A program made the translations under genes and the position numbers. A stretch of DNA of 64,000 nt. Source: Rhodamnia argentea (lineage: Eukaryota > Streptophyta > Magnoliopsida > Myrtales > Myrtaceae). The notes below the pieces were generated by a model. The model searched no databases and was not told the origin of the DNA. It saw only the letters and a program-made list of their open reading frames with translations. This document shows, piece by piece, positions 14,843-32,831 of this stretch. How positions within the stretch are numbered: the stretch's first letter is position 1; every line of letters starts with the position of its first letter. The DNA lies in assembly GCF_020921035.1 (NCBI RefSeq), contig NC_063155.1, forward strand, positions 23,367,294 through 23,431,293, in the 5' to 3' direction.

Positions 14843-16576
14843 TAGGGGTGAGCAATTCCAGATTCCGGATAAGTTTCACCTGGAACTTGGAACTTACCCG
14901 CCAGTTAGGTTCCTCATTTTTTGGAATCTAAAACCTACCATGCATACCTTAGAACCTAGAACCTACCTTGTCACAGGTTTCGGGTCCGGTTCTAAGGTAC
15001 CCGAGAACTTGCCAATACAATTCCCTTGCATCAAAACAGAAGACATTCATATAGAGTCAAATGGAGTTGTGAGGAAGGAAACAAATGGATAGTGCATCAT
15101 CGACAAGGATAAATGACGTGCAAATCAAGCATAAAATCCAACCTCTGCTTTTTGTTTCATCCCATTCATAAAATCCAACTAAAAGTCCTCACACTTAAAC
15201 CAACTTAAAGTTGAACAACAAACTAATCACAAATCATGATGAGATAAAACAAAAAAAAAATTGCCAATTAAAACGCCACATGCAAACAGCTTATCACAAG
15301 CCTCCATTCCGATCGCACGAGAACCGAAATCTAACTACCTGAAACCAAACGAAACAACAAATTAGAACACAAGGAATAGGAGAGGCTAAACAATGAGTCA
15401 AAAAAGTACAGACACCGACACCTTCGAGCTACAAAGTCCCCTTCTAACCATCCAGGCTCCAGAAATGAACAAACCAATCTGATATTTAGACTCAACTAAG
15501 TGCCGACTTTGCGTATTGTCTACATACTAATCCACCGGAGAACTACAAAAGCCAAAGGACAATGTTCTAGTGCTACGATAAGAGTCATATGTTATTATGT
15601 CTTCAATCTTTTTCTCTTGTGCAGTGTAATATGAATATCATTATCAAAATGCATCCCGAGTTCAAAAAGGAACTAGTTCACACAGGTCTGCTTCTTGTAA
15701 GAGGTCAAATTATCAAGTTCAATATTCTCATGATTTAACTGACGCCAATTCCACGACACACTATTCAATAGCGTTTCCCAAAGCCAAAAAGTTGGTGTCT
15801 TGTTCCTCGTGCACTTGATGCCAAGAACTTCTCTGAATGATACAAAAGGTCTCATTAACTTCTTCTAACCAGAGATATTCTCGACACTATCAAAACATCT
15901 ACTGCATACTTCACGAACAGGTTTAAATATGAACACCTTAACTCCAGCCTCCAACAAGCATGTAATCCCATACTACTACCAATAAAGAAAAGAAAGCCAC
16001 AATATCAAGTTTTCAACAGACGAAGCAAAAAGAGGTGTCCGAAAGCGAGCAAAATCAAGGGGAATTGATCTAGCTGTACAAGCACCTAAGCTTGAGCAAC
16101 TCAAATCTGGACAACTTGGATGCCGTCGAGCAAGAGGAAGTTGGGGACGCCGTCGAAGATGTGGGTACCGAGGACGAGGCAATGGACGGCGAGGGAAGGG
16201 TCGTCGTCGAAGGGCTGGGGAGGGAGCGGAGCCCAAAGGACAGTGAGGGATGGCCACTTGAGGGCGTGGAAAATCGTCACTCTCACTTGTGCGTTCCCAA
16301 AGCCGTCGGCCTGCTGCTGCTGTGGTGTTGCGTTGAGGTTTCAAAGTGAGAAGAATAGAAAGTAGAAAAGTAGAATAGGAAATTTAGGGTTTAAAAATAC
16401 CGGTTCTGATTCCAGTTTCGGTTTGGTTCCATAGAGAACCGACAACCGGAACCGGTGGTTTCTCAAAACGCGGAATTGGGAACCATATCCTATTTTACTA
16501 GAACTTGGAACCGGACCGGAATCACAGGTTCAGTTCTCTAGTTCCGGGTTCTACCCTAGAACCATGCTCATCCCTA
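14843..16576. mobile_element. hAT-like non-autonomous DNA transposon carrying a gene fragment
   Basis: The left end TAGGGGTGAGCA and the right end TGCTCATCCCTA are inverted repeats (11 of 12 match). Both subterminal regions are packed with GGAACC/GGTTCC-type short repeats, as in hAT transposase-binding ends. The flanking 8-mers TAGATCGG and CAGATTAG agree at only five of eight positions, so any target duplication is decayed. No transposase domain was recognised. The interior includes an MSI1-like fragment near its right end. Confidence 0.6.
16101..16325 (-). pseudogene. Broken MSI1/RBBP4-like WD40 protein N-terminal fragment
   Basis: On the minus strand a 61-codon open stretch contains LKWPSLTVLWAPLPPQ, then DDDPSLAVHCLVLGTH and GVPNFLLLDG. 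These correspond to the conserved N-terminal block of plant MSI1-type histone-binding WD40 proteins (EWPSLTV..W..P...DPS..VH.LVLGTHTS...NFL). Just upstream, in another frame, LWERT resembles the VWKKNT that precedes this block. The spacing between the two tryptophans is 43 nt against 54 nt in the intact family, so about 11 nt are missing and the frame is broken. No WD repeats follow. It lies inside the hAT-like element, so it is probably a captured and decayed gene piece, not a gene. Confidence 0.65.
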
Positions 16577-18642
16577 CAGATTAGTCCACTTCTGCATTGA
16601 TAACGTCCTCATGTCCTCGCAAAAAGTCCATCACAACATCTGAATTCCTGGAGAGTTCTTATGCCTCGATCTAACATCGCTTGGAGTTCGACGAAGTCGC
16701 AGCGTTTGCGTACTTTACCCTCAACATCGGTGAAACTCGTTGGTCTTGGCTGCGGACCTGCGGTGCTACTCAACGACCATGACCCTTGTTCCATCATCGG
16801 TCTGTGACTCCGGTATTCCTACACCGACAAAGAGCTCATCGTGACTTGGTATGAGATTTACGTATTATCCACTGCCAGTTTAGTTTATTAAGTCTTTGTC
16901 TTGCAGGTTATTTAATGAAAGCAGCCCCTCCATGTGAGCCCTGCAATGTCTCACAAGTGTCGTGTTAAGGCCAATTTTAGTCCACCGATGAGCCTCACAA
17001 TGCCCAGCTCATCATCAAATTTGCACTTGATTCTTTGATTATCCTCTTTGTGAAAATCCAGGGACGGTGAAGTCCCTTCCTTTTTTTTTTGCGATGCCCA
17101 TGCTCCTCCAATCAACGACTCGATGACCTCCATTGGAAGTAGCATCCCGACAAGTCCTCATCACCGTTATCTTCATCCACAACGAGGCCGAGTTTGTGAA
17201 TACAACTGCAAAGCACATCGCCGGTCCCATCCGCATGCAAGATCGAATCGATTTGATATCGATTCAAATTCGGAGAGAGAATATTCATCAGGTAAGGTAA
17301 TACTTTTTTATCTTAATTCATTCGAAATGTATTTACTTATCTTAAGATAATTTACGTATCTTGCGCCTTGCAGCAAAGTGGACATCTTTTAAAATATAGG
17401 TTGATTATGAATTTTTACTAATCCGCAACTTGTCATATGATCGAGAAAGTCCATTGATGGAATACTCGATTAGGCAATGATTTGGGTTCAATCGTTAATC
17501 ATATGATTAGGATTAAAGATTAGATTCAAATACTCGCGAAATCTTTTTTAAAAAATTGATTGATATATCCAATTTTTTTTTATTGACATTGATTGGCATA
17601 TTCTCTTTTCTTATTTGAATTGGAATTGATTGACTTCAAATATGTCGTTATCTTTTAGGATATATCTTGCCATGTTTGCATGGTATTCTAAAATTGAAAA
17701 AGATATTTCTTGCATAAAGAATAGATTGAATCTTAGAATTAGGATCATGTTGATTAAATTTGCATTAGATTAGATTGCATTCTAAGGTAGAATTTGCATT
17801 TCTAGATGAAATTTTATACCTAAAATGACTCATCTTTAATAGGTTAGGGTTTGGGTTAATTCAAACCCTAAAATATGCAAGAGAAAAATCATCTTGGCAT
17901 ACTTTTATTTAGAGTCATAATTAAATCTGAAAATACAAAAATATGTCACCTTTGTCATGCCATCATGCATTACATATTATCATTGCCATGTGACATAGAA
18001 ACACATGGTTAGGTTAAATTAATTCATCATGTAAACTACTTGATAGAATTAATTTTAATTTGAATTGCATGTCATATAGGTTAGACATGTAGTTAATTAG
18101 ATTAATTTCACGTACATGCTTAGGATAGTTTTGCAATTTAATGTCATTATATTAGAATAGAATTCATGCTTCTCATTTAAGTTAATCTTTGGCCTCTAAA
18201 AAAGCGAAAATCAAAAAGTGAGAACAATAATTATGTGGCGCATGCTTCCCGCAATTATCACTGATTTCTAAATGTTTAATTAATTGATTGTGCACTCACA
18301 TGATAAACTTTGTTTGTGACTAGGCTAAAATCAATCAATATTGCCTAACAAATATTTTTTCATGAAATAAAATGGTACCGAAAGGGAGTTATAGTAATCT
18401 AATGTAATCAAGTCCACGGACTCTTAATCTTTGGTTCGTAGAAGTAATTTTGTCCTCCCGCTAATTTACTTAAGTTTTTAATCAACCTACCAGTGGTAAC
18501 TCCAATTGAAAACATTTGCATGTTAATCACATTGAACCTTAAATTGCGAATTGGTAGGCTTTGGAGAGTCCAAGTTAAGTTAGTTAAATAATTAACCCGA
18601 TAATCCATTAGCTTGGAATTTTCGAATTTTAGGTCGCGACAA
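16577..18642 (+). mobile_element. 3' part of a third Tat/Ogre-like LTR
   Basis: Ends TTTTAGGTCGCGACA at 18642, nearly the same terminus as the copy ending at 12790. The preceding 1.4 kb is collinear with 11380-12790 (shared phrases include GGTTAGGGTTTGGGTTAATT, AAATGGTACCGAAAGGGAG and TAATCAACCTACCAGT) but is clearly diverged. The 5' part is interrupted or displaced by the hAT-like element ending at 16576. No internal coding domain seen. Confidence 0.6.
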
Positions 18643-20623
18643 GAACCATCCTTAATCCCCTACTCTAAACACGTTCTTCTTTAATTTTATATTACTTAAT
18701 GTAGAGGTGCATGCGAAAGTCTAAAATAACATACAAGTGCATATAAAACGATTGGCATGCATGATACCTAATAAGGTACGACTTTACTCGTAGGGTTCCT
18801 CATCCCGTAGCACACATGCGGTAATATTATTTACCAAAATGTACAGAATAATTACTTTGATATCTTGAAAAGGGTTGAATTACATTTTCTTAAAAACAAA
18901 ACAAGAAATACACTAGAAGGATTACAAAGGAAAAACTACTCCTGAATGCTACTTGTCCTCGTTGTGGGTGTGCCCCAACTCCGTTGTCCATGTCCAATGC
19001 TTCTCAAATGGGGAACTTACTTGAAAAGGGGTAAAATCAACAAGAATGAGCCGGAAAATAGCAAGTAAAACTTCTAACCAGACAAATAAACTATCCGATT
19101 CACCGTTCATCTTAACGAAAACCACACGAATAGAACACGCCAAGAAATCGAACAACGATTATAACAAAGCCCACACATCAATCGGACAAAACTAAGTCCA
19201 CGAGCACCCCAAAGAACCCCCAATTCCTCATGGCTGAACCACTAGGTTGTCCTAAACTTCAATGTATCCCGGCTCAACCATCTTCAGGATGAACGGCCCA
19301 TCCTTTCTAACCACCCATGCCTCACAGACACTAGATCGAGCAATGAATTCAACATATAAGTCACCAAACCACTCAATGTACCCCTTAAGGCTCACGGCCG
19401 AGCTCCCCCTCAACCGATACTCAGTTCAATTCACCTCATTTCGACAATATGCAAAACGATCAACCTTTGAAGCTCAACAACCCATGATCCAAGGACGCTA
19501 ACTCAAGCGACGGATCATTCGAACAAACACGCTTTCCCTTCCATACACGCAAATAAGCCCATTTTCAAATTAACTAGAATTGCCCAAACAAACGACCAAC
19601 ATGCAATATAGTGGTAGGGATAGAAGTAGTACTTGCCTGAGATTGATTCTTCGAGAAAACGGAAGTGGATTCGACACCAGAATGAGCACGGACCGATTCT
19701 TCCTCCTATGGCGCTGCGCGGGTATGAGGGCAAAAGATAGGTGAGCAGGCGTCGTAGGGCTTTTGTTGAAGGCTTGAGGACCTCGTGGACCACCGGCGTC
19801 GAGCTACGGTGTCGCTGCGCAAGATTGTGTGTGTGAGAGAGAGAGAGAGAGCTTTGGTGAGGGGCTGCCGAGGGGGAGAAAAGAACGTAAGCTCCTGGGG
19901 GGTTGTCCACGAGGAAAAGAAGAGGTGGAGTGAGGAGAGAGAGAGAGAGCTTGGGGTTTCCATAGGTGGGGGAAAAAATAGGTCGGCTGATGGGGGTGTT
20001 CTGGGTTCAATTCGCGAACCAACTCAGGCGCAAATAACTTCTCGAGAACTAAAACAAATCATCGCCTCAAAATGTTCTAACAAGTGTGGACACTGTCGTG
20101 CCCGCCATAGTCCACCAAAGTCCCATAGTCCAATGTCATCGCAATTAATCTCCAACGCGCTGTCTCTGAGCACTCTCAGCTTGACACTTGTCATTCTTTC
20201 TTGTTAAACTAATTGGGTGAAAAACTTTCAGCCGTCACGGTGCACGACCCAGAAAGCTGAATAAATTATTGTGATCGTGCAACCGAATTAGTACGAAACC
20301 CCTCCTTCTCCCTCCCTACTTCATCCTACATCACTTGCACACGTGCTCGAGGGCAAGGGGTATCTATGTAACGGCCTGAATTTTTACTCGATTAGGATTA
20401 ACGAGCAGAATAGTCATCGATGGGCATGGATTATTCAAGATGATGATTTGAGGGGTTTAATAAATTGTGGTGCGATTAATTAGTTGAGGTAGCAAAGTAA
20501 TCGGACGTGACAAGGCTAGACGAACCGTTTGTGTTTGACTGATAGTTTTAACTTGAGAAAATGGTCCGGAGTGAAATTTATTCGCGAAGCTTCCACCGCC
20601 AACTAACCCGGTGCCCTTGCCCT
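18643..20623. other. Intergenic region without a recognised gene
   Basis: Mixed unique-looking sequence. The 19700-19980 part is C/T-rich on the minus strand, with CT dinucleotide runs like a 5' leader, but no conserved frame could be joined to it. TGTAACGGCCTGAATTTTT near 20370 resembles an LTR start, without a partner end identified. Confidence 0.35.
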
Positions 20624-20907
20624 TTATATATAGATCCGGATTGCCTAACATTGGGATTTTCGTGACATGCGTGACATTATTTAAATTAGGCCATCCAAAT
20701 GAAAATTAACGGCCTGATTTGAGCCATGTTTGGGATTCAAAATTTTTCAAACCCAAAAAAAATTTCCTCTCATATTTTTCCCTCCCTTTCAACACATGAT
20801 GTGGCTCAAATCAAATTGTCCATTTTCATTTGGATGGCCTCATTTGAATAATGTCACGCATGTTACTGAAATTCCAATGTTAGACGATCCAAATCTCTCT
20901 ATATATA
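20624..20907. repeat. Inverted repeat with about 105-bp arms, each with a TATATATA core
   Basis: The left arm (20624-20729) and the right arm (about 20799-20907) are inverted copies. Shared strings include TAACATTGG, CATGCGTGACATTATT, GGCCATCCAAATGAAAAT and TTTGAGCCA, and each arm has a TATATATA stretch at its outer end. The loop is about 70 bp. To the right, a CT-rich leader-like stretch follows. It could be an inverted duplication of a promoter or a hairpin transposable element. Confidence 0.8.
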
Positions 20908-22675
20908 CCCCTACCCCTTTTTCTCTTCTCACTTTTCCCTCTTATTTTTTGGTGGACAGCCCCCCAACTGACCTCCTTCATTTTCTCCGCCCGTGCTCTC
21001 CCCTCCCTCAAGCCAACGACGCCGCTTCTCCCTCCCGTGCATCCCTCTTGTTCGGATCCACGAGCCGTCGGCCTCAATCACTCAACCTCGCCTCCCTCCT
21101 GCTCTCAGTCTCGCCGACTTGCTCGCTGCTCCCGCCACAAAACCGCGCGGTGCTGAGAAGAGGAAGGAAAGGATCGAGCTTAGTTCTTCGTCATTCTAGC
21201 TCGCACTTCTTCGTGCGACTTTTTCAGGCAATTATATTCCTCTAACCATGATACTAGACGGTCTAATTGTTGCTCGATCTTGTGCGAAACGGGGGCTTTG
21301 ACAATGGGTATTTCAATGGAGCGTTACGGTTGCATGAGGGGGTAGACGATCTTGGAAGTCAATTCTACTTGCTAATCTAGGCTCGGTGAACTGTGGGTAA
21401 CGAAAATTTAGTGGTTGATCATCAAGATTTTCATGGAATTGGAGCTTTTGGAGGGGCGAGGTTCGGCCAAGTCCTCGAGGGCCGGCGTGTGGGATGAGTT
21501 GGAGGTGCACGCTGAATTGGTTGTTTAATCTATTGCGTTAGAACCTGAGTGAGGCATGTGGCCTTGAGAGTATAAATGGGTTGTTACCCAATATGGTCCT
21601 GCTTGTCCACTTCACCCTTTTACTTATGGGAATGTGATCTTGGGTAATCTGAAATCAAAGACGGATGGGATAGTTTGTGGATGATTGAGTACGAGCTAAT
21701 GATGTGGCCTTCCTGAGTGTTCGGCCATGAGACGGTGGAAGGGCCCTCAATGTGTTTGTGTTTTGTTTGATTGATTGATATATTAGACTATTTAGTCATT
21801 GAATAGAGGTTTATTTGCGGAGCTCTTGCTCATTCTTGCTTGTGGACACCCTTTTCAGACAACTAGCTTCGCCGACTCCTTCCACAACCTTTTGATATGG
21901 AACATGAGGGGACAGTGGCACTGTGAAATACATGAGCTTGGCGTTGGAGCACGAGACGATGCTGACTTAGTACCTGAGAATAGAGTCTTCCTTTGTTTTC
22001 CTCCTAGTGTTTTTTGTGTTTTCGATTTATAAGAGATGATGTAATTAATTGGCGCGCGCACACACACGTATATATATGTGTGTATGAACCATATGTTTTC
22101 GGCCTTGTGTGGTCCATGTGTGATATTCGAGGCATGTGATTCAGGTTAGCGACTCCTAAAAGGCCATATCTTTAGGCGTCGTGCCTGCTTGGTTGTTTTA
22201 CATGCACTTGTGTTTTCTTTCGGTCTTCTATGTACGCTCGTTATATGTATTATAATATTAAAACAGCACACGCTTACTAAAGGATTAAGGACGATTTCGG
22301 TTAGTATCAAAGCAAGAGAATCGAGAATCATTCCTTACAATCCAAGTTGTTGTGCACCTGTTCAAGCACTATTGCAAGAATCGCTGTTCGATAGATCCAC
22401 GGTCACCATCATTTTGCCCGTCCCTCTCTCACTTCTCTGCTATTTATATTTCCGCTTGTTTTTCTCTCCATAAAGTCGAACCTTTTTTATTTCTTAAAAC
22501 TCGCCTTCATATATTTTTATAAAAATAAATAAATTAAAAATATTACTTATATCGTTTAAAAAAATATTTAGGCATTAATCATGATGGATAATAAAAAGTA
22601 TTTTAAGATGGGAAAGAACTTGATAGCATAGGTAAGAGGCTTAGGCCGCCCAAGTTCACTTCGAGAAATACTCAA
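20908..22675. other. Intergenic region, leader-like start, simple repeats
   Basis: 20910-21200 is pyrimidine-rich and looks like a transcribed leader, but no conserved protein follows. A near-palindromic GCGCGC(AC)n-GTATATATAT-(GT)n block lies at about 22050-22085. A fragment of the MITE family seen at 26.57 and 56.67 kb appears near 22540-22620 (TTATATCGTTTAAAAAAATAT). Nothing else recognised. Confidence 0.35.
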
Positions 22676-23233
22676 TTATAGGCAGGAAAGATTAAAAAAA
22701 AAAAGGGAAAATTTAACCATATTTCTGTTGTGGAGAGGAAAGCAATTCCCACCCGCAAGCCCAGACAATTCCCACGCACGCGCTAAACAAACGGAGACAC
22801 TAACCAACCAAGGCCTGCCACGCGTCCCCGAACTGCCATTTTCGGTTGGAACTGTTACTTCACGCGCTACGCAGTGGTGGGTCGTTCGAAACGAAGCCAA
22901 ACGGAACGAAGGAAAATACTTACCAAGTTCTCATCATTAACACCGGAACTTAAAAAAAAAAATAGTAAAAAGAAAAAGAAAAAAAAGAAAAAGACAGAAA
23001 AAAAAAAAGCGGAGGAGCTCTCTAAACATTGATTTCTTCTTCCCCCCCTCTCTCTCTCTCTGTCTCTCTCTTCGTGTTGTCGCTGGCTAGCGATTGGGAG
23101 GAGGAACAAGAAGAAGCCCAAGAGGAGGTGAAATTTTTGGGGGGGTTTGTGGGCGAAATTAGGGTTTGGCGGGGGAGTTTCGTTGGGGGGCGATCCGTAG
23201 ATCTGAGGTTGGGGGAGTTGGAAGTGGGAGAAG
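22676..23233 (+). promoter_or_regulatory. PP2A promoter and 5' leader
   Basis: The leader just before the ATG has a CT microsatellite (about 23045-23070) and a TAGGGTTT telo-box complement at 23160-23167, followed by a G-rich run. An A-rich stretch lies at about 22950-23010. No clear TATA box was identified; CT-rich initiators of this sort are common in plant housekeeping genes. The transcription start is not determined. Confidence 0.45.
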
Positions 23234-29276
<6,043 letters not shown>

Positions 29277-29974
29277 CATATTTGCATTGAGAAGCTAAGC
29301 TTATCGTGGTCTTCGCTCGTGGGCTTTCATATACTAGGGTGTTCTTGATTGTCTTTTGGCGCGATGACACGCATGCATCTTGGAGGTTGGAGAAGATGCC
29401 GCAGCAGGGGCTCACATTTTGTATCAGTGCCTTTAGATTTCAAGTTTCTGTGAGAATTGTGCGTTAGAGGCTGTCGAAGAGTGGCATATGTAGCATTTCC
29501 AGGGAACAATGTGGCACCCTAAGTTTTCTTTTTTGTAGTTCTCATTATATTTTTCTTCTTTCTCCCTTTTTGTCGTTCTGTAGAATTTACACTAGAGGAC
29601 GTCGGAGCTTGTAGAGGGATGACTTGACTTCTCTTATAATGGGTGACGTCGTCTGGTTCTGTCCTGGATAGCCTATCTTTTGCACGAATCGTGCTGCGGA
29701 CTCGATCAACTGTGTGTATAACGAGAGATGAATGCGTTAATGAGATCAATTGCGGAGACTTGTGTGATGAGCATCGGGTTTGTGAAATTAGATGCTGAAA
29801 AGTAAGCCTGCCGTACAGCCTGTATTGGATTCTGGGCTCCATCTACTCACTGGGAGGGAGTGAGATGAAATGTTGAGAGTGATCTCAGTGGACTTAGATT
29901 TCAGCACAAATTTCGTCACTTTCGTGTGACTGCTAGCCGTCGATCACTTCAATTTCATGACTTTCCATTGACCA
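29277..29974 (+). other. PP2A 3' UTR and downstream flank
   Basis: Follows the TGA of the PP2A gene. No second frame is recognised. The transcript end cannot be fixed by eye; several AT-rich poly(A)-signal-like stretches occur between 29520 and 29660. Confidence 0.4.
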
Positions 29975-30510
29975 TTTGGAAAAAATTGTCATAAAAGTTT
30001 TAAATCTTTTACGCTTTTGTTAATTCAGTTATAAATTTTTTAAATTTGCCGATTGAGTCCTTAAGCTTCGTCTTTCGCCAATTTAGTCTTATTGGCCGGA
30101 AATTTTTGATGCGGACGCCGTCATTCCTATGTCGTACCGTCGGCACTAATGTAAATAATTTTTTGAATGTTTTTATTTATTTTTCTTTGTTCTTTTTTCT
30201 TTACCTTTGTTGTGAGGCGAGGGCTGCCCTCACCTCACTTGATGCTTGAAGGAGGAAAAAAAAAAAGGAAAAGAGGAAAAAAAAAGGTATAAGTATTCGA
30301 ATAAATATTAAAATTTTAGTAAAAATTAATCTCGTCAGCGTTGACGGTGCTACGTAGGATGGCCGGTGTCCACCTCGGTTATTTGGCTAATATGACTGAT
30401 TTGGCCAAAGGTTAAAAAGGTTTAAGATTGAATCAGCAAACTAAAGAGGTTTAGGATTGAATTGACAAAAGTATAAAAGATTCATGACTTTTTTTGACAA
30501 TTTTCTCGAT
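29975..30510. repeat. Palindromic foldback element, family A copy 2
   Basis: Left arm with AAAATTGTCATAAAAGTTTT and TTAATTCAGTTATAAATTTTT; the complement of the right arm (TAAAAGATTCATGACTTTTTT, GACAATTTTC) repeats the order. The centre has a T-rich run, a GC-rich GAGGCGAGGGCTGCCCTCACCTC hairpin at about 30212-30237, then an A-rich run. The same architecture is seen at 6995, 43285 and 50230. Confidence 0.7.
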
Positions 30511-30788
30511 CATTTGAGTGCGAAAACATTTAAAAACATTGAAAGGCCAAATGACGACCACGAAAATATTTTCATTTCATGTGGATAAGCTCTCTCACAC
30601 ACTGTAATTACAAGAATTTATGCAAGTCTTTGGAGAGCTCTCTTCTGTATGTCATCTGGAATTGAAATCGACAATCATACACAAAAGCCTCCCGTGAGAT
30701 TTCTGAAGGGGATCATCTTGATCTATCAACATTCCTGCGATTCGGAAAGAAAGCCACCCCGGATTTTGCGTAGACAAGTATGTGCACG
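30511..30788. other. 3' flank of the phytoene synthase gene
   Basis: Probable 3' UTR and flank of the minus-strand phytoene synthase gene. No feature recognised. Confidence 0.35.
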
Positions 30789-32831
30789 CTAGGTAGGCCC
30801 TGAGAACGCTCTACTGTATGCCAGAGGCAAAGTAAGAAGCTTCTTAGTCCTCCCGACATAAGCTCTCTTCGTCAAGTTGTCGTAGTCATTCTCCTCAATC
30901 TCGTCCAGGATCTGGCGGTATATCATTAACGATGACCACACCTGCGAGTTCACATTACTTAGAAACATAGTTGATTAGTAAGTTTGATGTCCGTGGTAAT
31001 GAATCGTGTTCCCCGATGTTGGAATTTCGATTTCGTGTTTCTTATGATCAAGGCATGAATTTTCCCTATTATCGTGTTACCGGTAAGAGCAGTATATCCT
31101 AGGAAAAAACTTACCGGCCACCGGCTGGCCTTGTTGAGATTAGAAGCTCCTTCCTCGGCCATGTTGAAATAAAATCTTGCCCTGGTGATCTGCTGTTTCA
31201 TGAACTCCCTCCAGCTATCAGTCACCTTTCTTGAGAAAACATCCTTGTCGCTTAACCCAAACTGCGCAAGCTCATCCTGAGGAAGGTAAACCCTGCCCCT
31301 CAGGGCACTGAAACAGATGAAAAGCGTATGGATATGAGCAGGTTTCATCGATGAGGATAATACAAACTAGGCAAGCGAAGTTAGACTATATGATCCAGGT
31401 GGTACAACACTTACTCCTCCCCGACGTCCCGGAGAATGTTGGTTAGTTGATTTCCGATACCCAAATATAGAGCCGCATTGTATATGCTCTGAGTGGAACT
31501 GGAAGAATCTGGTGCGATTCCCATCACCGGAACACTCATTAGGCCAACCGTTCCAGCGACGTAGTAGCAGTAGAGATAAAGCTCCCGAAAGTTCTCGTAG
31601 CGGCATTTTCTAGTGTCCATTCTCATCCCCTCAATCATGTCCCTGAAGGGCTGCCAAAAGCAACGCACCACATTTTGCGTCAGTTCAACTCATTCCCTGA
31701 AAGTTCCATGCCAGTTGTTTTGACAGACCTCCCGTTTTAGTCATCTCTAACCAGGACATTAAAGCAGGTAATAAGACGTCGATCTCTTTGACAATACGAT
31801 GGTTCGTTTGCTAATTACGCCTAAGTTGTTGAGGTAATGTGCAGAAAAAATCATTACCTTAATGTCTATAGGGAATTTGAACACGGTGTCTGTAAGCGCG
31901 GTGTCGAGCATATCATAAGGGCGTCCGTCAAATACGTCCTGAAGACGCTCTTCCCACTGATCGAGAACGGCGGAGCTCATGTAGGTGGCGTTGGGACCAT
32001 CGACCAATTCGTCCGTTCTTCTGCACCATACTGCAAGCAAAAAACAATCCTTCTCAGTGACAAAGGAATGATCACATGTCCCAGGATGATCTTTTGTAAC
32101 CTCAGAAAGGAGGAACCCATTTTTGTGGATTGTTCTCGGCTAAGAGTGTTAGAAAGTTCCGTGTCGAGACGACTCTTAAATTCAAGTAAATGACTTTGGT
32201 GTCTAGGTCTAGCTACTGTACAAAGCGCTCACAGTCGCATCGATCGATAAAATCAAATTCTAGGTGCATAATGAGACATGACAATCTTGTTAATTATCAG
32301 TCCTTACCGTATATTGCCCATATGGCCTTCTGCCTTTCCTCTGTCATCAATAGAGTTCCTGCATCAAGGGACATTCATGAAAAATCAACTGCCAATCCTG
32401 TCATAATTCGCACAAAGAAAAAGGTGAAACGATCAACAACATTAGGATCAAATGTCATCTGTTGAAAAAGCAATGTCCGTTTGGAAGATTCAGAGATAGC
32501 CACCTAGATAAAATGTTTTAGCGTATTCAGCGCATAGCTTCCGACACCTTTCGTAGGCCTCATCAAGAAAAGCTGGATGAAACTGCGGCTTCCGGTGCTC
32601 ACCATCTGGGAAAAGGCTGCCAGTCTGAGACTGCTTTTCGACAATCTCAACCAACTGCAGATCATTGAGAGAAATCACTTGCTTTGGCAGCTCAGGAAGA
32701 GTGTGAAGGCCGGAACTCTTAGGAGCGACCGTCACTTGGGCTCTTACCAAAACGCCATATTTCCGAGTCCTTGGCCTGCCGATAATCACCGTGTGGAAAG
32801 GCTTTGGTACTGGAGAACACGTCGAACCCAT
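30789..32831 (-). CDS. PSY: Phytoene synthase, plastid carotenoid pathway
   Basis: Condenses two geranylgeranyl diphosphates to 15-cis-phytoene, the committed step of carotenoid synthesis in plastids. Six exons on the minus strand: 32504-32831, 32308-32358, 31858-32030, 31415-31650, 31115-31307 and 30789-30941. All are GT/AG, giving 377 aa. Both Asp-rich diphosphate/Mg sites are present: DELVD (133-137) and DVGED (259-263). [28 protein letters not shown] and LPQDELAQ are also family hallmarks. The chosen ATG has an in-frame TAA 12 codons upstream, so the coding region starts here. The N-terminus is short, about 109 residues before the second exon, and rich in Arg/Lys/Ser as a transit peptide should be. 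It differs from the long N-terminus of the main leaf-type PSY, so this may be a diverged or PSY3-like paralogue (inference). Confidence 0.94.

Noticed and set aside
20730-21245. 171-codon plus-strand frame
   Set aside because: It starts in the loop of the inverted repeat and runs through a pyrimidine-rich stretch; composition Ser/Leu/Pro-rich with no motif.
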